In this document: positions 33,684 through 42,421 of the stretch, in pieces
How positions within the stretch are numbered: the stretch's first letter is position 1
Layout: each line of letters starts with the position of its first letter
Assembly: GCA_051531935.1 (NCBI GenBank)
Contig: JAOPTR010000016.1
Span: 248,001-312,000, forward strand
DNA from: OCS116 sp051531935
Lineage (GTDB): Bacteria; Pseudomonadota; Alphaproteobacteria; Rhizobiales; OSC116
Direction of reading: 5' to 3'
DNA: 64,000 nt
Position numbers and translations under genes: made by a program
The notes under the pieces: generated by a model
What the model was told of the DNA's origin: nothing
The model's input: only the letters and a program-made list of their open reading frames with translations
Database searches by the model: none

Positions 33684-34753
33684 GATGCAGCTCCTTGTGC
33701 TGGAATGAATTTCACTTTATAGCGAATGAGTGTGTCGAAGGCTAAGACCAAAAACAACAACATGCCTTGGAACACTTGAGCGGTTTTAACCGAAACGCCA
33801 AGTTCCATCTGCGCGCCATCGCCGCCCAAATATGTAATCGCCAACAGGAAACCTGCAAGCAAAACACCCATAGGGTTAAGTCTACCTAAAAAAGCAACGA
33901 TAATGGCAGTAAAGCCATAACCAGGTGATATTGTAGGTTGCAGATGCCCTGCAGGGCCTGCCACTTCCATAACACCCGCAAGACCCGCTAAAGCGCCCGA
34001 AAGCAAGAAGCAAAACCAAGTCATACCTTTAAAAGAAAAACCGGCAAATGCCCCCGCACGACGCGAGTTACCAATAGCGCGAATTTCAAAGCCCTTCATT
34101 GATTTACTCATCATAATGGTCAAAAGAACTACCGCCACAATGGCAATAATGGCACCAATATGCATGCGGCCATCACCATATGTTGGCAATAACTGCCACC
34201 CTTCAAAATTCACAGATTTTGGAAAATTAAACCCGTTCGGGTCACGCCATGGGCCCCGCACAAACCAATCTAATATATATTGCGCCACATAAACCAACAT
34301 CAAACTGGTAAGAATTTCATTCACGTTAAAACGGTTTTTAAGCAGTGCGGCTAGGCCAGCCCAAAGCGCCCCACCCAGTGCGCCCAATACAAGCATAAGC
34401 ACCAATACAAGTGGCGATTGCCAGTCAGTAAAAACCACAGGTATGATAGATCCTACCAAAGCGCCCATTGTTAACTGCCCCTCAGCGCCAATATTCCAGA
34501 TATTAGCCGAGAAACAAATTGCAAGCCCTGCACCAATAAGAATAAGCGGGGTGGCTTTTACAACCACTTCTTCGAATGACCAAAAGCTCGTAATCGGTTC
34601 AATAAAATAAAAATACAAAGCCGTAAAAGGGTCATAACCTGCAATGGCAAATATAATTCCGCCTAAAACCATAGTCATTGCAATGGCAATAATGGGTGAG
34701 GCATAAGCCATTAATTTAGATTTTTGAGGGCGCTTTTCTAGTAATATTTTCAT
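33680..34753 (-). CDS. BMP-type ABC transporter permease, longer subunit (second system)
   Basis: This 357-aa inner-membrane protein has VVVKATPLILIGAGLAICFSANIWNIGAEGQLTMGA, VNEILTSLMLVYVA, IRAIGNSRRAGAFAGF and SPGYGFTAIIVAFLGRLNPMG, the same blocks as the first system's longer permease. It overlaps the ATPase gene by 4 bp upstream and the shorter permease by 4 bp downstream. Confidence 0.9.
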   Translation of the reverse strand: MKILLEKRPQKSKLMAYASPIIAIAMTMVLGGIIFAIAGYDPFTALYFYFIEPITSFWSFEEVVVKATPLILIGAGLAICFSANIWNIGAEGQLTMGALVGSIIPVVFTDWQSPLVLVLMLVLGALGGALWAGLAALLKNRFNVNEILTSLMLVYVAQYILDWFVRGPWRDPNGFNFPKSVNFEGWQLLPTYGDGRMHIGAIIAIVAVVLLTIMMSKSMKGFEIRAIGNSRRAGAFAGFSFKGMTWFCFLLSGALAGLAGVMEVAGPAGHLQPTISPGYGFTAIIVAFLGRLNPMGVLLAGFLLAITYLGGDGAQMELGVSVKTAQVFQGMLLFLVLAFDTLIRYKVKFIPAQGAAS

Positions 34754-36294
34754 AATGCCACCTCTATTTTTTTCTCGTGAGCACCCGCCATCAGCAGCCC
34801 CACTTTCTCAAAGGTCATGTCTACCACTGCAAAAGTTTCAGACAATTGACCACGCGATATCACCGCAATGCGATCGGCCACTTCAAAAATTTCATCCAAA
34901 TCTTGGCTAATCACCAAAACAGCAGCATCCCGCCCCGCGCAATTTATTATGGCCTGTCTAATCATAGCGGCCGCGCCTGCATCAACACCCCATGTGGGTT
35001 GGTTCACAATTAAAACTTTTGGTTTGCGGTCAAGCTCACGCCCAACAATGAATTTTTGCAAATTACCACCAGAAAGCGATTCAGCTTCGGGGTCAACTTT
35101 ACTCACCCGCACGTCACGTTTTTTGGTAATTCTATCAGCGATAGATCTCACTAATTTATAATCCGCCAATCCAAATTTCACTAAATCTTTATCTGAATTA
35201 TGACGGGTTAAAATTACATTTTCTGACAATCTAAAACTTGGCACAGCGCCATGGCCCAGCCGCTCTTCTGGTGCAAATGCCGCTTCGCAATTGCGCCTAA
35301 ACTTAACGCCGCGTGTGCCGCAAGGCGTGCCATTTAAAATAATGGTATTTTGTTTTGATACCCTTGTTTCGCCAGATAGCGCATCAAATAATTCGGTCTG
35401 TCCATTCCCTGCAATGCCAGCAATGGCAACCACTTCGCCTGCACGCACATCTAAGTTTATATCCATCAAATCCACACCAAATTGAATGTCAGATTTAACG
35501 TTTAGCTTTTGGGTTTTTAATAAAACCTCACCAAATTCTTTGTCTTTACGCGTTTCAATCTTATGAATGGCCGATCCGACCATCAGTTGCGCTAAGCTTT
35601 GAGCCGTTTCGTTTTGCGGGTCTACATTATCAACCACCTCGCCACGTCTTAAGATCGTGGCATCATGACAAAGTGAGCGCACTTCTTCCAAACGATGAGA
35701 AATGTATAATATCGCAACACCTTCACTCGATAATTTACGCAAAGTCACAAATAACTGCTCAGCTTCTTGGGGCGTTAGCACAGCAGTTGGCTCATCCATA
35801 ATCAGTAATCGAGGCTCTTGTAACAAACAACGCACAATCTCAATCCGCTGCCGTTCACCTACCGAAAGGTCAGCAACCACAGCGTAAGGTTCAAGCGGTA
35901 AACCATATTCTGCCGATACAGCTGTAATTTTTTCGGCTAGTTTGGCTAAATTCTTTTCTTCAGGAATGGCAAGGCTGATATTCTCAACAACGTTTAGGGA
36001 TTCAAATAACGAGAAATGTTGAAACACCATACCCACGCCTAAATCACGTGCCATAGCGGGGTTTTTAATGTCAACTTTTTCGCCATTCCACAACAGATCT
36101 CCAGATGTGGGTTGCAATGAGCCATACATCATTTTCACGAGGGTGGATTTACCTGCGCCGTTTTCGCCTAATAATGCGTGGATTTCACCAGCAACCAGTG
36201 CAATAGACACATTGCTATTCGCAGTAAACTCACCAAATTTCTTGGTTATATTCTTAGCTTCAAGCAAATAAGTTTTATGATCAGAGGAACTCAC
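34750..36294 (-). CDS. BMP-type ABC transporter ATP-binding protein (second system)
   Basis: This is a 514-aa tandem ATPase. Domain 1 has Walker A GENGAGKST, C-loop LSVGERQRIEIV and Walker B LLIMDEPTAVL. Domain 2 has a degenerate Walker A (GIAGNGQTEL), C-loop LSGGNLQKFIVGR and VNQPTWGVDAG. It is the first gene of the second importer operon and starts at GTG with GGGAGG upstream. It is divergent from the adenine-deaminase-like gene across 191 bp, which fits control by purine supply. Gene order (ATPase first, binding protein last) is the reverse of the first system. Confidence 0.92.
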   Translation of the reverse strand: MSSSDHKTYLLEAKNITKKFGEFTANSNVSIALVAGEIHALLGENGAGKSTLVKMMYGSLQPTSGDLLWNGEKVDIKNPAMARDLGVGMVFQHFSLFESLNVVENISLAIPEEKNLAKLAEKITAVSAEYGLPLEPYAVVADLSVGERQRIEIVRCLLQEPRLLIMDEPTAVLTPQEAEQLFVTLRKLSSEGVAILYISHRLEEVRSLCHDATILRRGEVVDNVDPQNETAQSLAQLMVGSAIHKIETRKDKEFGEVLLKTQKLNVKSDIQFGVDLMDINLDVRAGEVVAIAGIAGNGQTELFDALSGETRVSKQNTIILNGTPCGTRGVKFRRNCEAAFAPEERLGHGAVPSFRLSENVILTRHNSDKDLVKFGLADYKLVRSIADRITKKRDVRVSKVDPEAESLSGGNLQKFIVGRELDRKPKVLIVNQPTWGVDAGAAAMIRQAIINCAGRDAAVLVISQDLDEIFEVADRIAVISRGQLSETFAVVDMTFEKVGLLMAGAHEKKIEVAL

Positions 36295-36485
36295 GTAACT
36301 TCACCCTCCCTGATTAAGTTAAATAGTCAATTGTTTTACAAAAGATTAAGTCATTTAGTGATTATGAATAGCATTAATAATAGGCCGTAGCAATCTAGAA
36401 AAGGCATCAATACTGACCATTTTGCTAGTTGCAAGCTAATAGAAATAAAACTATGCTCACAAATCAATTGCTGAAAGGAATTAAA

Positions 36486-37508
36486 ATGAGCGGAAATATA
36501 GAAGAATTTATTATTGGTTTGCCTAAGGCAGAATTACACCTACATCTAGAAGGCAGCCTAGAGCCAGAGCAAATGTTTGAATTTGCCAAACGAAATAACA
36601 TCGAAATCCCTTTTAAAAGCATTGAGGAAGTCAAGAAAGCTTATCAATTCTCCAAATTGCAAGATTTTTTGGACATCTATTATACAGGCATGAATGTTTT
36701 ACAAACACAGCAAGATTTTTATGACCTCACTGCCAATTACCTCACCAAAGTGGCGAGCGAAAACACCAAACATGTTGAAGTGTTTTTTGACCCACAAGGC
36801 CATACCGAACGCGGCATTGCATTTGAAACCGCTGTCACAGGCGTGCATAATGCCCTCACCGAAGTCGGTGGCAAATTAGGCGTCACATCTAAACTCATCA
36901 TGTGTTTCTTGCGTCATCTCGATGAAGACAGCGCCATCGAAACACTCAAACAAGCCGACCCTTTTAAGCATATGATTATGGGCGTGGGGCTAGATTCATC
37001 AGAGCTTGGCAACCCACCATCAAAATTTGAAAAAGTTTTTAAAATGGCCAAACAACAAGGCTATAAATTAGTCGCCCATGCTGGCGAAGAAGGCCCTGTC
37101 GAATATATTTATGAAGCCTTAGATTTACTCGATGTCGACCGTATTGACCATGGCAACAGATGTATGGACGATCCAAAACTTGTGGCACGTATTGCCGAGC
37201 AAAAAATTGCCCTCACCGTTTGCCCACTATCTAATTTAAAATTATGCGTAGTCGACGATTTGGCTGATCACCCCATGAAAAAAATGCTAAATGCTAACTT
37301 AATCGCCACCATAAATTCAGATGACCCATCTTATTTTGGCGGCTATATGAATGACAATTATCTCTCTACCGCCAAAGCGTTAGACCTATCAATTGATGAT
37401 CTGATTCAATTGTCTAAAAACGGTTTTATTGGCTCATTCTTAGAGCAGTCACAAATTGATGGCTACCTAGCCGAGATTGATGATTATGTGAAACAGTTTA
37501 GCTCATAA
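36486..37508 (+). CDS. Adenosine/adenine deaminase family protein, probable adenine deaminase
   Basis: The protein (340 aa) has zinc ligands in LHLHLEG, the HAGEEGP motif (His and catalytic Glu), RIDHG and NSDDPSYFGGY. The segments VGLDSSELGNPPSKF and LTVCPLSNLKLCV are features I associate with the adenine deaminase branch of the family (Pseudomonas PA0148 and yeast Aah1) rather than true adenosine deaminase. The expected reaction is adenine to hypoxanthine, feeding xanthine dehydrogenase. The ATG at 36486 with GAAAGGAA is chosen; the open reading begins 19 codons earlier without a ribosome site. Its stop overlaps that of the convergent LysR gene. Confidence 0.85.
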   Translation: MSGNIEEFIIGLPKAELHLHLEGSLEPEQMFEFAKRNNIEIPFKSIEEVKKAYQFSKLQDFLDIYYTGMNVLQTQQDFYDLTANYLTKVASENTKHVEVFFDPQGHTERGIAFETAVTGVHNALTEVGGKLGVTSKLIMCFLRHLDEDSAIETLKQADPFKHMIMGVGLDSSELGNPPSKFEKVFKMAKQQGYKLVAHAGEEGPVEYIYEALDLLDVDRIDHGNRCMDDPKLVARIAEQKIALTVCPLSNLKLCVVDDLADHPMKKMLNANLIATINSDDPSYFGGYMNDNYLSTAKALDLSIDDLIQLSKNGFIGSFLEQSQIDGYLAEIDDYVKQFSS

Positions 37509-38405
37509 CCACTGCACATCATCGGTGAGTTGTTTGGCAAGACTGTCCAAAAACAACCTCACCCGTGCAGGTAAATGCGTATTATAAGGGTAGATGGCAT
37601 GCAGGTAAGAATTCTGCTGCAAGTCATCTCCCATAATCGTTTGCAATTTTCCTGCCTCAACTAAATGCTCAATTTCATTCCATGTTTTTAACACAAGGCC
37701 ACGGCCTTCTAAAGCCCAATCGAGCAATATATCACCACGGTTGGATTCCAAATTACCAGAAACTGCTAAGTCATAATCGCCATCTACACTTGTAAACGGC
37801 CATTTAAACAATTGTGATCCTGGAAACCTCATTAGTAAACAGTTATGCTGTTCCAAATCTTGTGGTTTCGTTGGCATTCCCATCCGCTCAAAATATTCGG
37901 GCGCGCCGCATATAAATCGTTTCACGGGGTGAAAAATACGGGTTTTAAAGCTGCTATCTTGCAGTGGCGCAATCCTAAATGCCAAATCAAAATCTTCAGA
38001 AACCAAATCTGTTAATCTGTCGCTAATTTGCAAATGTATATAAATTTCTGGGTGAGCCACAGAATATTCGGCAATAAAATTTTTTAAATAAGTGCGGCCA
38101 AACGAAGTCGATGCCGACAACCTAATCATCCCTGTCAATTCATTATCTTCATCTTCTAAACGCGATTCTGCCAAAGCAACTTTTTGCAATATTTCTTGGC
38201 AATCGTCATAATATCTTCGCCCTGCTGGTGTCACCCTCACTTGCCGTGTGGTGCGGATAAAAAGCCGCGTATTGAGTTTTTTCTCAAACCTTGCCATACG
38301 GCTCGAAACCACAGCTGGTGAAAGGCGCATTTCGCGACCACCTGCCGAGAAACTCTGCTTCTCAACGATGCGCATAAATAATTTCATATCTTCTAATTGT
38401 GACAT
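37503..38405 (-). CDS. LysR-family transcriptional regulator, adjacent to puuD
   Basis: This 300-aa LysR protein has an N-terminal HTH (FMRIVEKQSFSAGGREMRLSPAVVSSRMARFEKKLN, about 10-45) with TRQVRVTPAG after it. The effector domain belongs to the subgroup with STSFGRTYL and FICGAPEYFERMG. It is divergent from puuD-uraD-guaD with an inverted repeat between them, so it is the likely regulator of urate degradation. It also converges with the adenine-deaminase-like gene, overlapping by 6 bp. Confidence 0.88.
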   Translation of the reverse strand: MSQLEDMKLFMRIVEKQSFSAGGREMRLSPAVVSSRMARFEKKLNTRLFIRTTRQVRVTPAGRRYYDDCQEILQKVALAESRLEDEDNELTGMIRLSASTSFGRTYLKNFIAEYSVAHPEIYIHLQISDRLTDLVSEDFDLAFRIAPLQDSSFKTRIFHPVKRFICGAPEYFERMGMPTKPQDLEQHNCLLMRFPGSQLFKWPFTSVDGDYDLAVSGNLESNRGDILLDWALEGRGLVLKTWNEIEHLVEAGKLQTIMGDDLQQNSYLHAIYPYNTHLPARVRLFLDSLAKQLTDDVQWL

Positions 38406-38412
38406 AAGTTAC

Positions 38413-38435
38413 ATTATCAATATATTTTTGATAAT
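38413..38435. promoter_or_regulatory. Candidate LysR operator upstream of puuD
   Basis: ATTATCAA (38413-38420) and TTGATAAT (38428-38435) form a perfect 8-bp inverted repeat with a 7-bp spacer in the 102-bp gap between the LysR gene and puuD. It contains a T-N11-A arrangement typical of LysR boxes. Binding is inferred. Confidence 0.5.
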
Positions 38436-38507
38436 AAAGCAATATTTTTTTGATATACTCACACTAATTTAGATTTAATATAAACAGGTTTGTTACGGGA
38501 GAAACGC

Positions 38508-39695
38508 ATGTCGCCTTATATTATGGATTGGCTCAACCTTTTAATCAGATGGTTTCACTTAATCGCTGGCATTGGCTGGATTGGTGCATCATTTTATTTT
38601 GTAGCCCTAGATTTTTCGCTTAAAAAACGCGAAAAAATGAAAGATGGCGTGCTAGGTACCGTGTGGGAAGTGCATGGCGGCGGCTTTTACCATACCGAAA
38701 AATATATGGTCGCCCCACCCGAATTACCAAAAGATCTAATTTGGTATAAATGGGAAGCCTACCTAACTTGGGCAAGCGGCATCGCCTTGATGATTGTGCA
38801 GTTTTATTGGAATGCCGATCTGTATATGGTCGATCCAAATGTTTTGGATATAGCCCCCCAAACCGCAATTATATATTCAGTTTTAAGCCTCACTGTGGGT
38901 TGGTTTATTTATGATGCCCTGTGCAAATCAGACATTGGCAAAAACACGCCACTGTTAATGTTCATCACTTTTTGCTTAATTTTGGCGGCCTCATATTTTT
39001 ACACTCATGTATTTGCAGCGCGCTCTTCGCTCATTCATGTTGGCGCCTTTATCGGCACAATCATGGCGGCAAATGTGTTTAGCATCATCATTCCAAACCA
39101 AAAAAAAATTGTGGCTTCCCTATTGAAGGGCGATAAACCCGATGCAAAATATGGCCTCATTGGCAAGCAACGCTCCATCCACAATACTTATTTAACGTTG
39201 CCAGTATTGGTGATGATGGTGAGCGGACATTATCCGCTAATCACCAACCACCCACAGGCTTGGCTGATTGTTGGCTTGGTTATCGTCGGCGGTGCATCGT
39301 TGCGCCATATGATTATTAAGCACGAAATCCACGCCCCTTTTAAGGGCTACGCGTGGACATTCCCTGTTATATTCGCAGCTTTAGCCATGGCCATGTATAT
39401 GACCAAACCCGTTGAGCGCATTGTCAGTGCCGAGACCGATCTCATAAGCGACAAACAGGTTATGAGCATGGTCAACACCCATTGTGCATCCTGCCATGCC
39501 ATCACCCCAACGCACGAAGCGTTTGATGAACCGCCTAAAAATGTGGTCTTAAATTCAGCAGACAGCATCAGAAAATACAAAAATTTAATTATGAGCAATG
39601 CTGTGCAGGCCGAAACAATGCCGCTGAGCAACGAAACCAATATGACCACGCTAGAACGCGAACAATTAGGCGCATGGCTCGCCGCGCAAGAGTAG
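38508..39695 (+). CDS. puuD: Membrane-bound urate oxidase with cytochrome c domain (PuuD)
   Basis: PuuD oxidises urate to 5-hydroxyisourate and sends electrons to the respiratory chain instead of making peroxide like soluble uricase. The 395 residues begin with about eight membrane helices (conserved WFHLIAGIGWIGASFYF, VHGGGFYHTEKY, WEAYLTWASG, HNTYLTLPVLVMMVSGHYP). The protein ends in a cytochrome c domain with haem site CASCH and a candidate axial Met in AETMPLSN. GGGAGA precedes the ATG. It heads an operon with uraD and guaD. Confidence 0.94.
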   Translation: MSPYIMDWLNLLIRWFHLIAGIGWIGASFYFVALDFSLKKREKMKDGVLGTVWEVHGGGFYHTEKYMVAPPELPKDLIWYKWEAYLTWASGIALMIVQFYWNADLYMVDPNVLDIAPQTAIIYSVLSLTVGWFIYDALCKSDIGKNTPLLMFITFCLILAASYFYTHVFAARSSLIHVGAFIGTIMAANVFSIIIPNQKKIVASLLKGDKPDAKYGLIGKQRSIHNTYLTLPVLVMMVSGHYPLITNHPQAWLIVGLVIVGGASLRHMIIKHEIHAPFKGYAWTFPVIFAALAMAMYMTKPVERIVSAETDLISDKQVMSMVNTHCASCHAITPTHEAFDEPPKNVVLNSADSIRKYKNLIMSNAVQAETMPLSNETNMTTLEREQLGAWLAAQE

Positions 39696-39703
39696 GATTT
39701 TCA

Positions 39704-40201
39704 ATGGTTTTAACCCTAAAACAAGTGAATGAATTGAGCGCTGCTGAGTTCGTAAATACCTATTGCGATGTAGCAGAACATTCACCTTGGGTGGCAGAAG
39801 GCGCAGCAAAATTGCGCCCATTCGTAACGCGCAATCATATGATTGAAGCATTTGAAGCCACATTATCTGCCGCAAAGCACAATGCGCAATTGGCCCTAAT
39901 TTGCGCCCATCCTGATTTAGCAGGCAAGGCCAAATTAACCGCAGATAGCCAATCAGAGCAATCGGGTGCAGGGCTAGACACTTTAACATCAATTGAAATG
40001 GACAAATTCAATAATTTGAACCAGAAATACAAAGAAAAGTTCCAATTTCCGTTCATTTTTGCCGTAAAAGGCGCCACAAAACATCAAATTTTGGCCAGTT
40101 TTGAACAAAGAATCGACAATAATTCAGAAATAGAATTTGCCACTGCACTCGAAAACATCAAACGTATATTCATGTTTCGCATTGAGGATCAAGTTAAGTG
40201 A
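39704..40201 (+). CDS. uraD: 2-Oxo-4-hydroxy-4-carboxy-5-ureidoimidazoline (OHCU) decarboxylase
   Basis: This 165-aa all-helical protein decarboxylates OHCU to (S)-allantoin, the third step of urate breakdown. Family markers are EHSPWVAEGA, ICAHPDLAGKA, SEQSGAGLDTL, FNNLNQKYKEKFQFPFIFAVKG and a C-terminal ENIKRIFMFRIED. The ATG at 39704 has AGGATTT upstream and follows the puuD stop by 8 bp. The stop overlaps the GTG start of guaD (GTGA), so the two are translationally coupled. Confidence 0.93.
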   Translation: MVLTLKQVNELSAAEFVNTYCDVAEHSPWVAEGAAKLRPFVTRNHMIEAFEATLSAAKHNAQLALICAHPDLAGKAKLTADSQSEQSGAGLDTLTSIEMDKFNNLNQKYKEKFQFPFIFAVKGATKHQILASFEQRIDNNSEIEFATALENIKRIFMFRIEDQVK

Positions 40202-41493
40202 AAACAATATTTGCCCATATAATCTGTTTCAATGGCGACCCGTTATCGCTCGGTAATAAAGCTGTTACCGAATATGAAAATGGCGCTTTGGTGGTTGGTG
40301 ATGAAGGTAAAATTGCATGGGTTGGCGAAAAAACAGACCTTCCCAAGCAATATATCGGCAATAGCATAACAGATTATGGTGACAAATATTTGATGGCAGG
40401 GTTTATAGACCCTCATTTGCATTTTCCACAATATCGCATGCTGGCCGCACCTGGCAAAGATTTAATGGATTGGCTAACCCGCTTCACTTTTAAAGAAGAA
40501 GCAAGATATGGCAATGTCGAACACGCGCAAAATGCGGCCGACAAGTTTTTAAATTTTTTATTCGCCAACGGCACAACAAGTGTCATGGCATTTTCATCTG
40601 TGCATCAAGTGGCAGCGAATGCCTTGTTTGAAGCGGCAAGCACACGTAATATGGCGCTCATCACGGGCAAAACCATGATGGATAGAAACGCCCCAGACGA
40701 TGTATTAGATGAAGCCGAAATCGGCGGTATTGAGAGTGAAGAATTGCTCAACAAATGGCACAATAAAGGCCGTTTGCGCTATGCAATTACCCCGCGATTT
40801 GCGCTAACTTCGACTGAAGCACAGTTGAAAGTCAGTGGCGAATTGTATAACAGCCATCCAGATTGCTATATGCAAACCCATTTATCGGAAAGCTTGGCGG
40901 AAATAGAAATTGTCAAAAACCTTTTCCCAAATGCCAAAGACTATACCGATGTATATGATCAATATGGTCTGCTGGGCAAAAATAGCTTTTTCGGTCATGG
41001 CATTTATTTAAGTGAACGCGAATGCAATCTGCTGAGCGATACTGGCTCGACCGTTGTGCATTGCCCGACATCCAATACATTTTTAGGTTCAGGCCTGTTG
41101 AATTTGGAATATATGCGCAAAACCGAGCGGCCTGTCAAAGTTGCGTTAGCATCAGACATTGGTGGCGGCACAAGCTATTCCATGCTGCACACAATTGGTG
41201 AGGCGTTTAAAATAGCTTCATTTAACAATATTGCTTTTGGCGCTTACGAAGGTTTTTATATGGCTACGTTAGGCAATGCCAAACATCTTGGCCTAGATCA
41301 TGAAACAGGCTCTATCAAAACAGGAAATTGGGCAGATTTTATCATTATAGATCCGAGAGCCACCGAGATGTTAGATGCCCGTCAAGACCTTTCACAATCG
41401 ACCGAGGATGCCCTTTTTGCATTGGCAATACTGGGTGATGATCGAGCTATTAAGGCTACCTATGTTGCAGGTGAATGTCTGCATAAAATCTAA
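40198..41493 (+). CDS. guaD: Guanine deaminase
   Basis: This amidohydrolase (431 aa) converts guanine to xanthine and ammonia. Metal-site motifs are MAGFIDPHLHFPQ, MQTHLSES, FGHGIYLSE and ASDIGGGTS, with the guanine-deaminase-specific segment PRFALTSTEAQL in between. It starts at GTG overlapping the uraD stop. It is third in the puuD-uraD-guaD operon, which puts guanine entry and urate processing under one promoter, and ends one base before the convergent xdhC. Confidence 0.94.
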   Translation: MKTIFAHIICFNGDPLSLGNKAVTEYENGALVVGDEGKIAWVGEKTDLPKQYIGNSITDYGDKYLMAGFIDPHLHFPQYRMLAAPGKDLMDWLTRFTFKEEARYGNVEHAQNAADKFLNFLFANGTTSVMAFSSVHQVAANALFEAASTRNMALITGKTMMDRNAPDDVLDEAEIGGIESEELLNKWHNKGRLRYAITPRFALTSTEAQLKVSGELYNSHPDCYMQTHLSESLAEIEIVKNLFPNAKDYTDVYDQYGLLGKNSFFGHGIYLSERECNLLSDTGSTVVHCPTSNTFLGSGLLNLEYMRKTERPVKVALASDIGGGTSYSMLHTIGEAFKIASFNNIAFGAYEGFYMATLGNAKHLGLDHETGSIKTGNWADFIIIDPRATEMLDARQDLSQSTEDALFALAILGDDRAIKATYVAGECLHKI

Positions 41494-41494
41494 A

Positions 41495-42421
41495 CTAAAT
41501 CTCTATACGTGACAATAGATCAGCGACCACTGAAATCGCAATCGCCTGTGGTTTTTTAGATGTAATGCAGGGCAAGCCAATGGGCGTCACCATAGTATTT
41601 ATTTGATTTTCAGACAGGCCAAGTTTCTTAAATTTACTGACAAAACGAGCTTTTTTGGTTTTAGAGCCAATCATGCCGACATAAGCAAACCTATCCATTT
41701 GCAAAGCTACAGAGACAATTTCAAAATCAATATCATGGTCGTGGGTCAATATTAAAATTTGAGCTTCATCAGGTGCTTGCAACAAAGCCTTATGAGGTTG
41801 ATTCAAACATAATAAATTGAAATTAGCTGGCACAGCTTGAGGAAATTCACTTTTACGATTGTCTACCCAAGTGATTTCAAACGGCAAACTTGCCAAATGT
41901 AGCATAAGAGCTTTACCGACATGCCCTGCCCCAAATATATAGATTGGTGATTTTTTAAGCCCAAATTGTTCGGAAAATTGATTGTCTTTAAGTTCGACAA
42001 TTTCTCCAGTATCAACAATTTCACGTCGCACAGAATTTGCATTCACAACTGTATTGGTAAAAAACTCCCCGCGCATTTCAAGCTCATTAAATCGTGCAAT
42101 GGTATCTAGTTGATTGGCAGTGAAAACCTCTATCAAAACTGTGACCGCACCACCACAACATTGCCCCATATCTGGCCCTAATAAATGCTTCTGCAGGTGA
42201 ATCCTAGCTTGCTTATCGGTTAGCATTTTGCGCGCCATTTCTAAGCTCAAATTTTCTAAATTTCCACCGCCAATTGTGCCATTAAACCCACCTTTTGAAT
42301 TCAGCATAATACGCGCTCCAACTTCACGCGGGGTAGAACCTGCAGTGGCAATAACAGAAATTAAAGCGCAATCCGTACCTTTACTCAGCGCAGAATGAAC
42401 ATGTTGCCACACCTTGCTCAT
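41495..42421 (-). CDS. xdhC: Xanthine dehydrogenase accessory protein XdhC
   Basis: XdhC binds, sulfurates and inserts the molybdenum cofactor into xanthine dehydrogenase. The 308 residues have the N-terminal XdhC/CoxI domain (TAGSTPREVGARIML, GTIGGGNLE, GQCCGGAVTVLIE). A C-terminal Rossmann-like domain follows (IYIFGAGHVGKALMLHLA, MIGSKTKKARF, GLPCITSKKPQAIAISV). It is last in the hiuH-xdhA-xdhB-xdhC operon, overlapping xdhB by 4 bp. Confidence 0.93.
   Translation of the reverse strand: MSKVWQHVHSALSKGTDCALISVIATAGSTPREVGARIMLNSKGGFNGTIGGGNLENLSLEMARKMLTDKQARIHLQKHLLGPDMGQCCGGAVTVLIEVFTANQLDTIARFNELEMRGEFFTNTVVNANSVRREIVDTGEIVELKDNQFSEQFGLKKSPIYIFGAGHVGKALMLHLASLPFEITWVDNRKSEFPQAVPANFNLLCLNQPHKALLQAPDEAQILILTHDHDIDFEIVSVALQMDRFAYVGMIGSKTKKARFVSKFKKLGLSENQINTMVTPIGLPCITSKKPQAIAISVVADLLSRIEI

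Noticed and set aside
36295..36485. Purine riboswitch before the adenine-deaminase-like gene
   Set aside because: No guanine/adenine aptamer core or three-way-junction pattern is visible in this AT-rich gap.
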